This document shows positions 45,147 through 55,000 of a DNA stretch of 63,694 bases, piece by piece. Below the pieces are notes generated by a model. That model had not been told where the DNA came from. It did no database searches and saw only the letters and a program-made list of their open reading frames with translations. The translations under genes were made by a program, and so were the position numbers. The stretch spans positions 1 through 63,694 of the forward strand of contig NZ_JACJSD010000043.1 in assembly GCF_014697615.1 (NCBI RefSeq), in the 5' to 3' direction. The DNA is from Nostoc sp. FACHB-280. GTDB taxonomy: Bacteria; Cyanobacteriota; Cyanobacteriia; Cyanobacteriales; Nostocaceae. Position 1 is the stretch's first letter. The number at the start of each line of letters is the position of its first letter.

Positions 45147-46037
45147 TCACCCTTCTCTAGCAATTTTTGTAGCCACAACCTTGCTTTTCTCAGTTTGAGA
45201 TAGTGTTTCTTCTAAAGTAGGTGTAGGTAGATGCTGCATTTCCCAAACTTTCAGCAAAATTAGGTACTCATAAAAAGCTTGCAAAGTACACCAAGCCATA
45301 CCAGCGCGACCATCCAAGCAGCCACCTAACAGGAAATACATATAAAGAAAACGCAAAAAAGGTCTAGCTGGTAAACGCAAAGACAAGTCTTTTAAAGCAC
45401 GCCGTCTTTCTACTTCGGTTTTGCCAAAAAATAAATCCCGCCAAACAACTGTGCCATTTTCTAGTTGATGTAGTGTTTCTTTGGCTTCATCGGTAGAATA
45501 ACGATTATGTTTTTCGATCCAACGGCTCAAACCCTTACCACAAGTGTAATGAGGGTAAGTTTCCTTGATAAAGCTAGTAGCACCATCGCAAACTTCTCGT
45601 TCTGTGTGACCATAGTCTGTAAACCAGACCTTACCGTGGCGGAAAAGACGCATCTGATAACGGGGATATTGGGTGCTATAGCGAATCCAACGATTCATAA
45701 ACATTACCCGTTCAGCAACGTAGTAACCAATGTAATCTGGATTATGTGTGGCTTGTGTGCATTCCGCAAATAACTCTGGTGTCATCCGTTCGTCAGCTTC
45801 CAGAATGTAAACCCACTCATATTTTGGGAGTATAGACTCTAGCATCCAAGTACGTTGACGACCGTGGCTTTCAAAAGCGTGCTGCACAACCCGGACGGGA
45901 TAGCGACTGGCAATTTCCACAGTGCGATCGCTACTGCACGAATCCACAACTATAATGTCATCTGAAAGCATTGCCGACTCAATACAAGGTGCAATATCTA
46001 GTTCTTCGTTATATGTCAGTATGTAAATTGAGAACAT
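45147..46037 (-). CDS. Family 2 glycosyltransferase, last gene of the hps locus
   Basis: The 296-residue GT2 enzyme starts FSIYILTYNEELDIAPCIES. It has DIIVVDSCSSDRTVEIA and the acidic motif YILEADERMTPEL for metal and nucleotide-sugar binding. No membrane helix is prominent apart from one hydrophobic region near the C-terminus. It is similar in type to the transferases of lipopolysaccharide core and teichoic synthesis. Its place after HpsJ suggests a role equivalent to HpsK in the hormogonium polysaccharide locus. That assignment is inferred from order, not from a search. Confidence 0.82.
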   Translation of the reverse strand: MFSIYILTYNEELDIAPCIESAMLSDDIIVVDSCSSDRTVEIASRYPVRVVQHAFESHGRQRTWMLESILPKYEWVYILEADERMTPELFAECTQATHNPDYIGYYVAERVMFMNRWIRYSTQYPRYQMRLFRHGKVWFTDYGHTEREVCDGATSFIKETYPHYTCGKGLSRWIEKHNRYSTDEAKETLHQLENGTVVWRDLFFGKTEVERRRALKDLSLRLPARPFLRFLYMYFLLGGCLDGRAGMAWCTLQAFYEYLILLKVWEMQHLPTPTLEETLSQTEKSKVVATKIAREG

Positions 46038-46118
46038 GTGCAGATTTTATAGCGATTTTCCTAACAGTTAATTACGCAAAAGATTTGAAGTATAAAGTCT
46101 GAAGTCAGAAATTTCATA

Positions 46119-46136
46119 CTTCATACTTCATACTTT
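46119..46136. repeat. Heptamer triplet CATACTT
   Basis: CATACTT repeats about three times directly downstream of hpsJ. GAAGTATAAAG some 40 bases away is a partial inverse copy. Confidence 0.7.
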
Positions 46137-46138
46137 CT

Positions 46139-46975
46139 TTAACGTGCAGCAGCTTTACGTCCGCCTGTTTGTAAAGCACCGCCACCTCTTAATCCTGTCC
46201 AGCCAATAATAATGTACCCAACAGATAATAAAAGACTGCTAATTCCAATTCGCAAGCCAGATTTCCAAGCGTTGTCTCTGGCTTGTTTTTCTGCATCTTC
46301 CTTACGTTGACGAATTTGGGTCAAGCGTTGATTTGCCAATCCTTGAGGATCAGTTTGTTGGGCAATAAATTTGTCCAGTTCTTGCGGATTAGCTTTAAAC
46401 TTCTGGAGTAAGTCTTTTTGGGATTGCGGTAATTGTGGATTTGCCAGAGCTTGTTTATACTTTTGATCGTCTTTCAGCAAATCCGAAAACTGGGCTTTTG
46501 CTTGGGCGCGGAGTTGTTCTAACTGCGCTTTCCCTTGATCTGTATTCAGTTGCGCTTGGAATTGGTTGAGCTGATTTTTGAGTTGGCCTTCTGCTTGCTC
46601 TGCTTCTTGACTAATTTGAGTAACAGTTTGTGCTTTGGCTTGGTTGACATTGTTCAGGTGCAAGGGAAAAATCAACAAGAAAATTAGACCCAAGACACTA
46701 GAAAGTATAAATGCGGGGAATCGTAAGTCGATACCTTTAGGGCCGCCATCATTAGCACCATCAATCCAATAGCCAATTAACAGCGAACCTAAGCCCACCA
46801 TAGGTACAATCCCACGGTCAACTAAGGCTGTTGATAAATTAATTTGCCATCCGCGATCGGTTGGTTGAAACGGTAGCAGTAAAATTAAAAAGTCGAGCAG
46901 AAAGGACAGAATTAAAACTGTCCCAATCACTTTGAGTGCGAGGGCTGCGTTCCCAGAAGTAAAACGATTAGTCAT
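46139..46975 (-). CDS. hpsJ: HpsJ-family membrane protein
   Basis: ATG 46975 is preferred over the TTG at 46984. The 278-residue protein has hydrophobic helices at about residues 12-33 and 45-63, a third (FILSSVLGLIFLLIFPL), a long Gln/Lys-rich helical segment (GQLKNQLNQFQAQLNTDQ), and a final helix near the C-terminus (IGISSLLLSVGYIIIGWTG). LVDRGIVPMVGLGSLLIGYWID is the family-typical part. HpsJ is part of the locus for hormogonium polysaccharide production in Nostoc, with an undefined role. Confidence 0.78.
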   Translation of the reverse strand: MTNRFTSGNAALALKVIGTVLILSFLLDFLILLLPFQPTDRGWQINLSTALVDRGIVPMVGLGSLLIGYWIDGANDGGPKGIDLRFPAFILSSVLGLIFLLIFPLHLNNVNQAKAQTVTQISQEAEQAEGQLKNQLNQFQAQLNTDQGKAQLEQLRAQAKAQFSDLLKDDQKYKQALANPQLPQSQKDLLQKFKANPQELDKFIAQQTDPQGLANQRLTQIRQRKEDAEKQARDNAWKSGLRIGISSLLLSVGYIIIGWTGLRGGGALQTGGRKAAAR

Positions 46976-47256
46976 ATTTTCCAAACTTATAGTGAGTCAG
47001 AGTCATTGTCCTATTTAAAGTTACTGGAATATTGTTCCTGTAACTCTGCCTGTTCAATAAAACTATCTCTTATATAGAAAAGGCAAAGGTAATCCTAGTG
47101 GATACCTGTAGGTTTGAAACTACACCACGGTAGCACTAGTTAACTTGAGTGTCTTCAGAAAATACATGGTGTTTGAAGATACGAGATTAGCTGATATTAA
47201 TCAAAAAAACAACTTTGATTTTCAGCTTCTACTCTCTGCTTCTGTGACAGATGAAC

Positions 47257-47892
47257 CTACTGCTGAACAACTTCCTGCCAAACGTGCAGATCCTCTGGTC
47301 GGTCAACATCAGCTAAAGTTGGTAAGTATATAGATGAGATACCAAGTTCTGCCGCAATATTTACAGTTTGTTGTAATACCTGAGAAGTTCCCCAATCGAT
47401 GTTAGCGAATAATTTCGGAATGAAGCGACGCGCACCAATTAAGTAATATCCACCGTCAATAGCTGGCCCTAATACCAAATCAACAGTTTGTAGTTCTTGG
47501 AAAGCTGTTGCCAAAATTAGAGATGTCACACCAGGACAATCTGTACCAATTATAATTACATATTCAGCATTTTTGCGGAAAGCATCAACCAGCGATCGCG
47601 CCATCCGTGTACCTAAATCGCCTTCACCTTGAGATGCGTAAAATAGTTCCCAACCCAACCAATCTTGCATTAACTCCAAACTACCACCAGCAAACCGCAC
47701 TTCTACAGAAACACCAATCGCCTTTTGTAATTCTGCAACTTGCAACAGAGTATATTCTGTCATCTGCTGTTGCAGATTAGCAGCACCAACACTACCCAAA
47801 GCTGGTATTAACCGAGTTTTAGTCTTTCCTGGTTCTGGATAGCGCGTAAAAATAATCAAGTGCTGCTTTTGAACTTCTAATAATTTCAGCAC
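47257..47892 (-). CDS. DUF2064 / TIGR04282-family glycosyltransferase-like protein
   Basis: The 211-residue protein starts with GTG at 47892 and carries the family sequence LIIFTRYPEPGKTKTRLIPALG, then GDLGTRMARSLVDAF, VIIIGTDCPGVT and LGPAIDGGYYLIGAR, a nucleotide-sugar-transferase-like fold. The family name (arsenosugar biosynthesis glycosyltransferase) comes from one characterised context. Here it sits between a pseudopilin gene and hpsJ, so a role in polysaccharide assembly (an HpsI-like slot) is more likely. The 272-base gap to hpsJ downstream may hold a separate promoter. Confidence 0.8.
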   Translation of the reverse strand: MLKLLEVQKQHLIIFTRYPEPGKTKTRLIPALGSVGAANLQQQMTEYTLLQVAELQKAIGVSVEVRFAGGSLELMQDWLGWELFYASQGEGDLGTRMARSLVDAFRKNAEYVIIIGTDCPGVTSLILATAFQELQTVDLVLGPAIDGGYYLIGARRFIPKLFANIDWGTSQVLQQTVNIAAELGISSIYLPTLADVDRPEDLHVWQEVVQQ

Positions 47893-47925
47893 GCAATAAC
47901 CTTAACTGTTAGCGACTCAAATATT

Positions 47926-48504
47926 TTAATAGCAATATTTACTGCTGTTGTTAGCAGTAGTATGTTCTGTGCCTTTACGCATTGCTCCTAACAGTGTAGA
48001 AACATATACACAGCGTCGAGTTTTACCACCATATTTACTGGACAGCGTGATCTGTCCCAATACTTTCACATGACCTCTGTGATCAAACTGAACTTGGTAT
48101 ATTTCGCCAGACTGTTGTAGAGTGGTTTCACGTTCATCCAGTTTCACATTTTGATTAAGTTGATTCCAATTAGCTGCTAGTAAATTAGTACCAGAAGGAT
48201 GAACTGCCCATTTGACAATATCATTTTGTTTAATAAAACTAGCTTGCCAAGTTAATTTTTCTTTCGCTGCTTGGCTTTGTGCTTGCCGCATAGCACGATA
48301 AACTTCATCTTGAGCAGCATTCAGACGCTGAGTATCGATAAAAGCTAACCACTGTGGTAATACTAAAGCACTTAATAAGCCAATAATAATCACAGCTACT
48401 AATATTTCTGGTAGTGTAAATCCACTAACAGATTCATACTTATATTTTTTAGAATGATATATGAATAAAAAATGGACTATATTCTGATTCAAAATTTCAT
48501 GCAC
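47926..48504 (-). CDS. Type IV pilin-like pseudopilin (HpsH-like)
   Basis: The 192-residue protein starts at GTG 48504 and has a 28-residue leader. The prepilin peptidase site is G28|F29 (SGFTLPEILVAVIIIGLL), with Glu at +5 and a hydrophobic N-terminal helix. A GspH/FimT-like globular part follows, ending with cysteines (RRCVYVSTL, NNSSKYCY). It is one of four pseudopilins in this locus, separate from hpsB-D by one glycosyltransferase gene. It is probably part of a pilus-like fibre for polysaccharide secretion. The HpsH name is inferred from position. Confidence 0.85.
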   Translation of the reverse strand: MHEILNQNIVHFLFIYHSKKYKYESVSGFTLPEILVAVIIIGLLSALVLPQWLAFIDTQRLNAAQDEVYRAMRQAQSQAAKEKLTWQASFIKQNDIVKWAVHPSGTNLLAANWNQLNQNVKLDERETTLQQSGEIYQVQFDHRGHVKVLGQITLSSKYGGKTRRCVYVSTLLGAMRKGTEHTTANNSSKYCY

Positions 48505-48543
48505 CCAAAAATTTAGTCAGTCAAGCCAATAACTAGATCTATT

Positions 48544-49497
48544 TTATTTGTGAAAATAACCTTTCTGCCAAAGGTAAACAGGACTAATTAAACTACTGAC
48601 AAATAGTTGCATCTCACAAGCTGCTACCAAATCTGTTTGCACCTTTGTTTTGTATTTAACTAAATGCCAGATAATTTTTCGGACATCATTTAACAGATAA
48701 GCTAATAATACTATAGGTCTTAAACAAGGTTGGACATTAATCATCCGCGTCACAAACCGACTCAAGCCAATCCCGCGAAAAAAAGGAATTAAATAACCTC
48801 TGGTTAAGCGAGATGCACTAATTTTATGGAAAATTTCCATTTCCGGGTTATACCAAATTTCCCAGCCAGATTTTTGAATATAAGATAACATTTCTAAATC
48901 TTCGCTTGTTACCATATTTTCAGTAGTCCGTCCAGTTAAAATAAAGCGATTAGGAATACTTTCTAACCAGGCTTTGCGTCGGATAACTAGTCCCGCTGAT
49001 GGTGGCAGTAATTTTTTTTCTGGTTGATAAAGTAAAGGTAAATTACCACGCTCTGTGATGGCTAAAAAAGCAGCAATTCGCTGAAAATTTTCGGGAGGTT
49101 CTACTTCCCATAAAGGGTGTATTTGACTAGCATAAGCACCAGCTTGTAGATATTTATGCCCAAAACTATAAGCTGTAGCTACCCAATTTAAATTTGGATA
49201 ATTATCGTCATCTAAGAAACCAATTAAATCACCTTGTGCTTCTTGAACAGCGTGTTTTCTAGCAAAAGCAGCACCCTGTTGTGGTTCAAAAGCATATTTT
49301 AAAGGATAAGGTTTTTGCCAGTTGACTTGATACTCTTGAACAATTTGTGCTGTATTGTCAGTACTATTATTATCTACGACAATAATTTCCCATTGAAAGT
49401 TTTCTGTATTAACTTGATTGTGGAGTTTGTCGAGCAATTCAGGTAAGCGATTTGCTCCATTATAAGTAGGGATAGCCACAGTAAATTCAATAGACAT
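48544..49497 (-). CDS. hpsE: Hormogonium polysaccharide glycosyltransferase HpsE
   Basis: The 317-residue GT2 enzyme begins FTVAIPTYNGANRLPELLD, with IIVVDNNSTDNTAQIV and the metal motif IGFLDDDNYPNLNW. The C-terminal part contains MVTSEDLEMLSYIQKSGWEI and RGIGLSRFV. It is a close paralogue of the enzyme at 62263, sharing nearly every motif. Its position directly after three pseudopilin genes and hpsA fits hpsE of the Nostoc locus. It likely adds a sugar in the cytoplasm during repeat-unit synthesis. Confidence 0.87.
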   Translation of the reverse strand: MSIEFTVAIPTYNGANRLPELLDKLHNQVNTENFQWEIIVVDNNSTDNTAQIVQEYQVNWQKPYPLKYAFEPQQGAAFARKHAVQEAQGDLIGFLDDDNYPNLNWVATAYSFGHKYLQAGAYASQIHPLWEVEPPENFQRIAAFLAITERGNLPLLYQPEKKLLPPSAGLVIRRKAWLESIPNRFILTGRTTENMVTSEDLEMLSYIQKSGWEIWYNPEMEIFHKISASRLTRGYLIPFFRGIGLSRFVTRMINVQPCLRPIVLLAYLLNDVRKIIWHLVKYKTKVQTDLVAACEMQLFVSSLISPVYLWQKGYFHK

Positions 49498-49519
49498 TTT
49501 CGATTGAGTCAGTGTTTAT

Positions 49520-50143
49520 TTAATTACATTCATTATCTCTGCCAGTTCGTATTCCACCAAGGAGTGTTTGAATAATCACACATCTCTTAACTGAACCAGG
49601 CTGTGTTATGTTACTAGCACTAGGTGCAGCTACTACTATTTTTAATGGTGTTGTCGCATCTATAGGCAAAGTGCCATTATAGTCAAATGTAATTGTTTTA
49701 GTTGTTGTGACATTATTTGTAATGACTGAAACAGTGCTACTACCTTGGTTTTTGCTAGTAAGGTTAGTTCCGATCCAGACTTGCCCAGCTTTTAAACGTA
49801 AATCCTCGCCTAAAGTCTTCCATTGAGAACTACTAGGAGTATCTGAATCAGCGTGTAAAGCTAGTTCAGGAAGATTATTATTATTCCTAAAACTGACACT
49901 ATATTTGAGTTTTTTAGTTTTAGCTTGTTGCTGTACTTCTCGTAATGCAGTTAAAACTGCATCATTAGCTTTACCAACTCTTTGTCTATTTAAAAAAGTA
50001 TTCCATCTCGGAATAGCGATCGCAGCTAAAATCCCAACTATCAAAACTACTGCAACCATTTCCACTAAGGAAAAGCCAGCATTTGTTTGACAATTATATT
50101 GAGCAACAAAATACTGAGAACGTTCAAAAAATCTGCCTTTCAT
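49520..50143 (-). CDS. hpsD: Pseudopilin HpsD (GspH/PilE-like)
   Basis: The 207-residue protein has a leader of 23 residues ending G23|F24 in NAGFSLVEMVAVVLIVGILA, with Glu at +5. It is a clear class III prepilin processed by PilD. The globular part is beta-rich and ends with cysteines in KRCVIIQTLLGGI and DNECN, like its paralogue at 47926. It lies 14 bases after hpsC. It is a minor pilin of the proposed polysaccharide secretion apparatus. Confidence 0.87.
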   Translation of the reverse strand: MKGRFFERSQYFVAQYNCQTNAGFSLVEMVAVVLIVGILAAIAIPRWNTFLNRQRVGKANDAVLTALREVQQQAKTKKLKYSVSFRNNNNLPELALHADSDTPSSSQWKTLGEDLRLKAGQVWIGTNLTSKNQGSSTVSVITNNVTTTKTITFDYNGTLPIDATTPLKIVVAAPSASNITQPGSVKRCVIIQTLLGGIRTGRDNECN

Positions 50144-50157
50144 AATTATATTCCAGT

Positions 50158-51213
50158 TTACTCAACACCCAGGAAACCACGACCTTTAACTTGAATACTG
50201 GCAGTTGGAAAATAAGCAGATCTCTGAGCAGTATATTGAGCGCCAGTTTTAACACGAGCTAGTGCATTACCTCTGATATAGACTCTAGCTACATATTTAT
50301 TTGCATTCACACAAGCATAGAAACTTCCGGTTCTAAAGGTAGTAGGAACATTTGTTTTGGTATAGTCAGGAACTTGTTGCTCACCTGCTGAGGTGTTACA
50401 AGCTGCTAAAGTTGGTGTTCCCGTTGAAGTCTGATCAATGAAATCCACTAATGTAGTTAACTTATTAGTATTTAAATCGTAGCTGGCTGAGTGTTTTCTC
50501 CAGTTACCCAATTTTTTCTTTAAGTCTCCTTCCAAAGAAAGGTCAAAGGGCATAAATCCCGTACTGGGTAACAACTTATATCTGACAGTTTTGGTGGTGC
50601 TATTTACAGTTTCGGAACGAGTGAAAGAACCGCTAACATCTCGAATTCCATCTCGAATTTCCCATCGCTCAATGCGAGCCGTAGTAGTGTTCCAGGTAGT
50701 GCTGTTATCTTTGACCAAGTAATAAGTAACCAAGGAATAAAGCATATAATCTTGGTTGTTACAGGTATTATCAGGAAGTTTGTATAAACAACCTGCTGTA
50801 GTACTAGTACTGCTAGTATTTTGCACAGTTTGGTCTTTATTTAAGAAGTAGCGTTTCCAAAAAACAAGTACAGGTACTTTGTCTGTTCCACCTGGTAATT
50901 GCCCGACAATTCCGTTGATAGCATTTGTTGTGTTTCCATATATGCCATCAGCATCATAGATATATACTGCTTGTTCCATATCTTGGGCAATATATGCTAA
51001 TGCTGCCTGTATTTCTTGTTCTGATGTGGATTTTGCCTGTTCTTGGCGGTCTGTATTCATCACATTCAACATGAATCCTAGTAAGGGTGTGATCACCAGA
51101 AACGCCAAAACCAAGGCTACCAATAACTCTATGAGAGTAAAACCTGCTTGTGACTGCAAATTTCGAGACTTTTGCAGTTGAATTTTGAGAAGAAATCTGA
51201 GTAAATTTTTCAT
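50158..51213 (-). CDS. hpsC: Pseudopilin HpsC (GspJ/PilW-like)
   Basis: The 351-residue protein has a prepilin site at G24|F25 in QAGFTLIELLVALVLAFLV, with Glu at +5. It is followed by a large beta-rich domain with an EIQAALAYIAQDMEQAVYIYD segment typical of PilW-like minor pilins. A pair of cysteines (CLYKLPDNTC) may form a disulfide. It lies 45 bases after hpsB. Minor pilins of this size usually cap the fibre tip. Confidence 0.87.
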   Translation of the reverse strand: MKNLLRFLLKIQLQKSRNLQSQAGFTLIELLVALVLAFLVITPLLGFMLNVMNTDRQEQAKSTSEQEIQAALAYIAQDMEQAVYIYDADGIYGNTTNAINGIVGQLPGGTDKVPVLVFWKRYFLNKDQTVQNTSSTSTTAGCLYKLPDNTCNNQDYMLYSLVTYYLVKDNSTTWNTTTARIERWEIRDGIRDVSGSFTRSETVNSTTKTVRYKLLPSTGFMPFDLSLEGDLKKKLGNWRKHSASYDLNTNKLTTLVDFIDQTSTGTPTLAACNTSAGEQQVPDYTKTNVPTTFRTGSFYACVNANKYVARVYIRGNALARVKTGAQYTAQRSAYFPTASIQVKGRGFLGVE

Positions 51214-51258
51214 TTGGCAGTTTTCTCCTAAATAATTAAGCCTTTATTCATAGCTGAT

Positions 51259-52023
51259 TTACTGACAACCTCCAAAACGAGCGCAGTAATCGTCAAATTT
51301 GGTTTGTTGAGAAGCAACTTCTGTCACAATTTCAATTAATGGTGTGAAGCGATCGCCTAAACCAGCAGTGAATGTTCTCGCTTTGGAATTATTGGCTTTC
51401 ATTGTTTTTAAGCTACCACTGCCATTAAAAGCATCTGCTCTGTAAACTCGCACACCTAAAAGATATCCTTTGGTAGCATCATCATTGGCAGTACTGAGAG
51501 TGGTAGCTTTTGTACTGCGAAAGGCTTGAATTACAAAATCTCTAGAACTAGTACTTGTACAACCACCCCCATCCCGATCTACGCAGTATAAACTCGTTGT
51601 GGTTGTAGTTGGAGCGGAACCATTTTGACAGTAGCCATTAGTAGGACTGGAGCAGGTAGGCAAAGTAGAACTAGGCGCTGCTACTCCAGAGAAAGTACCT
51701 CGTTGTGAGTTAAAGGTCTTGTTAGTCGAATTAACTTCATTCAAAAGCACTACTTGATTGGGAACATTAATGGAGCCAGCCTTAATCCCATCAATGTAAG
51801 CTCTAGCCGATTGACTGGCTAATTCTACCCGTCTTGCTTGAACACGAGTACCAAATGATAAAACCAGCGCAGGTGCGATCGCAGCCATTAAAATAGCCAC
51901 AATCATCACTGCTACTAAAGACTCAATAATTGTGAAACCACCTTCACCAGATTCAAGAGATTTTACTTTTTTTGCAATGTTTGCCACTGTTATTTGTTGA
52001 ATGAATTGCTTACGTCTCATCAT
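51259..52023 (-). CDS. hpsB: Pseudopilin HpsB
   Basis: The 254-residue protein has a 29-residue leader ending G29|F30 in EGGFTIIESLVAVMIVAILMA, with Glu at +5. It is a class III prepilin resembling GspI/PilV. The C-terminal domain is Ser/Thr/Asn-rich with several cysteines (YCVDRDGGGC, DDYCARFGGC). It begins 30 bases after the hpsA stop, so the two are probably co-transcribed. It is predicted to assemble with HpsC and HpsD. Confidence 0.87.
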   Translation of the reverse strand: MMRRKQFIQQITVANIAKKVKSLESGEGGFTIIESLVAVMIVAILMAAIAPALVLSFGTRVQARRVELASQSARAYIDGIKAGSINVPNQVVLLNEVNSTNKTFNSQRGTFSGVAAPSSTLPTCSSPTNGYCQNGSAPTTTTTSLYCVDRDGGGCTSTSSRDFVIQAFRSTKATTLSTANDDATKGYLLGVRVYRADAFNGSGSLKTMKANNSKARTFTAGLGDRFTPLIEIVTEVASQQTKFDDYCARFGGCQ

Positions 52024-52053
52024 GATGATTCACCCTACTTGCAAGCAGCATTT

Positions 52054-55000
52054 TTAAGGATAAGGAACACTGGGACAGGAAGGACGATAGCTGGCTGGAA
52101 CTGCATAACTTGAAGCTTGAGATGCACACAACAAAATTTTTACCCACTCATCATCCCTACCAACTTCGCGGAAATATTCTGCTGGTGGCCCTGCTTGTGG
52201 CACAGTAAATCTCTGAGCAAACAAGTCTGGTAATTGAGATAACAACGCTACATCAAAACCCCAGTCTCTACTTGGTGGTGTGTAGTAAGCTGTAGTACCT
52301 TCTGGAGTTCCTTTGTTAGTCCAATATTTCATGTAGGGGAAATCAAAGAAACTGCGGTTATTAGTTGCACTACTACTCGCTATTGCATCAGCCGTCGTAA
52401 TACTAGCAAAAGGAGCTGTAGCATAACTACTACGTTTGAATTGAATAAAGCTACCCCTGATCTTGGCCGCACGCTGCGGACTAGCCGCATCCCCAGAATC
52501 ACCCCAATACTCTAGAAAGCGAACAAAATTTTGTAAACCTGCTGATTCTTCTTCTGGACGGCTAGGACTATTACCAGAGACAAAACTGGAATTAAATGTA
52601 TAGTCACTAGTTACCTTTTGTACCCATTCTTGTTGAAGACCAGGTGTTTTTAGACCTTGGTTGAGATTATTACTGGGGGTACCTAATGGACTGTAAAGTT
52701 GTACCACTGGTACTAGTTGAGGTTGTTGAGTACCAAATGGCCGGGACTTCAAGAAAAGCGGTTGATCAACAGCGTAATATTCATTGCTTGTAGGATTAAA
52801 TGGAATAGCAGATCTATTGGTGGTTCTAAACCATAAGGCTGATTTATTAGTGACCGAGCGCGGTTTATTAGTACTGCTAAAAGTACTGTATGGATACTTT
52901 TGGACTTTACCATTACTATCAATACCTATTGGTACTGGTAGTTTAGTACTTGCAGATGTGGCATCAGCAATTACAGCACCAGTGTCATCTAGTAGTTGAT
53001 TACTGCTGTTTCTTAAGAAAGCAACTCGACGCGCGTAGCCTTGATATTGTGCTAGGGCAGGTTGAGCAGTTGTACCAGCTTGATGTGTATTTGTAATGTC
53101 AAGAGCAACTGTGCCATCAGCAGTAATATCTGATACTTTTAATGCACCAGTAGTACCAGGTTTAATATACCAGTCCCCATCTCCACAGGTTGTTGCCGGT
53201 ACTTTGACACAAACTTCCATAAGATACTCATTAAAGTCGGTGCGGCGCTGAATTGGTGTGACACCATTGGTAAGGTAAGAAGTTTTGAAACTACTACTTG
53301 GATAACCTGTAGAGCTTGCCCAATTGGCACTGGTGACAAAATTGTTAACTAACTGTGCATCGGGAATACTGCTGGCATTGTCTCTCAGGTCGTAATCACC
53401 ATGATTACGGAAACCGTCTTGGAAATCTCCAGATAAAAGAGTAATTGAATCAGCCAAAATAGTCGAAGGTCGCCAAACATCACCATCACCAACGTTACTG
53501 GGACATGCACCTCTCCCTGGACGACAAGCAAAATGGCTATTGAATGTTGCTCGATTGTAGAATTGGCTAGAGTCAGTCTCGCTATAGTCAGAAAACTCCT
53601 CAACCACAGTCCCATCAGGCTTTTGATGCAGATTGAAATTGCCTTTAACGTAAACAGGTGTGTTACTGACTAAAATTAAGCCCTTTTCGGAAGGATCATA
53701 AGTTGTACTATTGGTTCCACCTCGTGCCAAGTTGCTGCCATTAATCAGTCGAATACCGTTAGGACGACGAGTCGGGTCGAGTTTGAAGTCAGTTTGACTA
53801 AATAACAGTGCTTTATCTGTAGAGGCACTTGATTCAATGGTTTTATAACTTAAATCCGGCAGAGAATCATCACGAGTAGCGTAAATAATACCACTCTTGG
53901 GTAATAAGTAATCACCAGTAATGGTTGTACTTGCCAGCCGACCTAAATTAATTTCGGTAACACGAATCTCTAATGGTTGACGTTGTTCTAAGTCCAAGTT
54001 GTATTCGCCTTGGGTGCCAGTTTGGTAAGCGGTACGATTTTGTAAAGCCTTAACTTCTCTAGCATCTAAAAAGGCTGCTTCTCTAATTGCGCCATGAGGA
54101 AGGGTAGGAGATGTAGCTGGTGTTGCACCATTCAGAATGGAAAGCGCACACAAAGCAGTATCAACAGCAGAATATTCTTCCATTGTGAAATTAGTAAAAG
54201 TATTACTATTGCTTGTGTATTTTTCCATTGCCTTCCGCAAAGGTTCATTGACAATACGTCCATTGGGAAAGACTAATCTTGCCTGACGCTTGAGTATTGT
54301 CAAATTAGCACTACTAATGGTGCGGCTAGGGAAAGCATAGACAATCCCGTTGTTAGACTTACCCGCAGTTGTACTTTGATCCGCAGGTAAAGGATATTTC
54401 CAGCTTGCAGTTAAAGTTGACAGGTTTTGAGCAGTAATATTATTCGTTGGATCAAAGTAACTACTCACACAAGCTATGGGGGTTTGGGCAGTACCAGCAC
54501 TACTTTTGAAGTGATAAACTGCTGTAGCCCGCATGAGTAAGTCGGCTTTTCTGGTTTCTCCAGTTCCTCCTGTCATCGGCATGGTATCAGGCCAAACTAC
54601 TATGTTAGTTTGTGCTGTACCTGCATCTTTAAACCCCGCAGGTGTAGGCATTCTGCCTCCACCACTACCAACAAAATTTGCATCTAGCGTGGGATTTGGC
54701 AAAAATGAGCGTGTGCTACGAGGAAAAGAACCTGTACCAGAAGCAACAACACCATCATCATCAACATAGATACCTGCGCCTGTAATAACTCGCAAACCAC
54801 CTACATTGGATAAAGGATTGGCTGAGTTATCTTCAACAGCTTTTTGTTCCCAAAAGTCATTGCGATCGGTTACACCCAAGTTAAGCTGCGGTTGGATTTG
54901 CGAAGCACGAGTACGGGCTATGGTGTTGGGGTTATCCCACTTAGTCGTACCGCCATCTACAGGCTGACGAGCTTGACCTGTAACATACTGACCATCAGTA